DNA from: Leucobacter sp. UCMA 4100
Lineage (GTDB): Bacteria; Actinomycetota; Actinomycetes; Actinomycetales; Microbacteriaceae
DNA: 64,000 bases
Direction: 5' to 3'
Assembly (NCBI RefSeq): GCF_027853335.1
Contig: NZ_JAFEUS010000002.1
Coordinates: forward strand, 1,224,514 to 1,288,513
Part shown: positions 63,168 through 64,000 of the stretch, in pieces
Layout: each line of letters begins with the position of its first letter
Position numbering within the stretch: the stretch's first letter is position 1
Notes under the pieces: generated by a model
The model's input: the letters and a program-made list of their open reading frames with translations, nothing else
Told to the model about the DNA's origin: nothing
Databases searched by the model: none
Program-made: the position numbers and the translations under genes

Positions 63168-64000
63168 TACTCAAACACTCCTTCAGCGATGTAGGGCAGG
63201 CGTTCTTTGCCGGTGTTGCGGGCGGGCATCGACTCGAGCAATGCCTCGGTGTAGGGGTGCGAGGGGCGCTCGAAAATGTCGATCACGGGGGCCTGCTCGA
63301 CGATGATGCCACGGCGCATGACGGTGACGTTCTGGCAGGCCTGCGCGACAACCCCGAGGTCGTGGGTGACGAGCAGTACCGCGGTGCCGTGCTCCTCTTG
63401 CAGGTCAAGAATGAGGTCGAGAATTTGCGCCTGTGTCGTCACGTCGAGCGCCGTGGTGGGCTCGTCGGCGATGAGCAGGTCGGGCTCGCACGACATCGCC
63501 ATCGCGATCATCGCGCGCTGGCGCATGCCGCCCGAGAGGTGGTGCGGGTACGAGTCGGCGATCTCGCCGGCTCGCGCGATCCCCACCATCTCGAGCAGTT
63601 CGATGACGCGCTTGCGTGCGGCCTTTTTACTGAGCCCAAGATGGCGGCGGATCGGCTCAGCGATCTGAAACCCAATCGTAAAGGCAGGGTTCAACGCCGT
63701 CATGGGCTCTTGAAAGATCGTGCCGATGCGCTTGCCGCGAATGTCGCGCATCTGCTTGTTCGAGTACGAAGCCATGTCAACACCGTCGAGCACGATGCGG
63801 CCTCCCGCCATTTGCACCGCGCGGGTGGGCAGGAGTTTGATGATCGACATCGCGGTCAGGCTCTTGCCCGACCCCGACTCGCCGACGAGGCCCAGGGTCT
63901 CGCCGCGGTTGATGGCAAAGCTGATGCGGTCGACCGGGGTGCTGGTGCCGCGACGGGCCTGCACCTCGACGACGAGGTCTTCAACCTGGAGGAGTGCTGA
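63167..64000 (-). CDS. Oligopeptide ABC transporter ATPase, DppD/OppD type (5' end beyond window)
   Basis: The frame stays open to the window edge, so the N-terminus is missing; the visible part starts LLQVEDLVVEVQARRGTSTP. Walker A is LVGESGSGKSLTAMSIIKLL, the Q-loop region reads IGTIFQEPMTALNPAFTIGF, the signature PHHLSGGMRQRAMIAMAMSC and Walker B LLIADEPTTALDVTTQAQIL. The C-terminus (RPSHPYTEALLESMPARNTG) is the peptide-transporter type. It is the partner of the DppF-type ATPase behind it. Permeases and the binding protein are expected just right of the window. Confidence 0.92.

Overview
This window comes from a high-GC Gram-positive bacterium, most likely a Microbacteriaceae-type actinobacterium (Leucobacter-like; this is inference). 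The reasons are the strongly GC-biased third codon positions from about 25 kb onward, frequent GTG/TTG starts, two surface proteins ending in LAxTG sorting signals (the motif associated with class E sortases of high-GC Gram-positives), and the typical actinobacterial transporter and regulator families. No rRNA, tRNA or CRISPR array was seen.

Positions 1-25,090 are a lower-GC accessory (defence) island. It opens with a broken IS3-family element (1-382). Next come an Abi_2/DUF2326 chimeric protein, a small XRE regulator and a type I restriction-modification locus: hsdR (2080-4470), hsdM (starting 4487, resuming at 16,775) and a frameshifted hsdS (17,410-18,926). The hsdM gene is interrupted exactly in the codons of its catalytic Asn-Pro-Pro-Tyr motif by an 11.4-kb element (5321-16,768). 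The element carries three consecutive tyrosine-recombinase-fold genes plus a small coiled-coil gene. This order matches the intA-tfp-intB-srap set of strand-biased circularizing integrative elements and resembles Tn554 TnpA/B/C. Its cargo, on the opposite strand, is a four-gene restriction-modification-like operon: a motif-I methyltransferase subunit, a GIY-YIG/helicase protein, an NPPY methyltransferase subunit and an XRE regulator. Behind hsdS lie the remains of a Gabija-like OLD nuclease/UvrD helicase pair with several stops and frameshifts, a decayed N6-adenine methyltransferase, and an apparently intact TIGR04141/DUF6119 protein. So most of the resident defence genes are dead, while the newly inserted cargo and the TIGR04141 gene look intact.

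From 25,094 onward the sequence looks like chromosomal backbone: a luciferase-like oxidoreductase, a DHA2 drug exporter and a VanZ-like protein. A five-gene peptide-ABC/gamma-glutamyltransferase operon (28,584-35,632) follows, with paired palindromic operators in front and a GntR/FadR-type regulator behind, then a glutathionyl-hydroquinone reductase-like enzyme. Next are two LAxTG-anchored surface proteins (a two-SHIRT protein and a 1396-residue Ig-like repeat protein), an XRE-cupin regulator divergent from a thioredoxin-reductase-like gene, a methyltransferase, a PaiB-like protein and a PH-domain-like membrane protein. A metabolite:H+ symporter and an M20 amidohydrolase are divergent from a double Lrp/AsnC regulator.

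The right end (53,005-64,000) is a coherent, tightly packed catabolic locus on the minus strand: nitroreductase, M29-type peptidase, AroM-like, DUF1177, DUF917, OPT transporter and Asp/Glu/hydantoin racemase. Behind it lie a PucR-type regulator, a second AroM-like gene and two oligopeptide-ABC ATPases, the last running off the window. I infer a regulated uptake and breakdown pathway for peptide- or hydantoin-like compounds, substrate unknown.

Two families of dispersed palindromic repeats occur in the intergenic regions of the backbone: four 52-bp copies and two 61-bp copies. Two identical 52-bp hairpins bracket the giant surface-protein gene.
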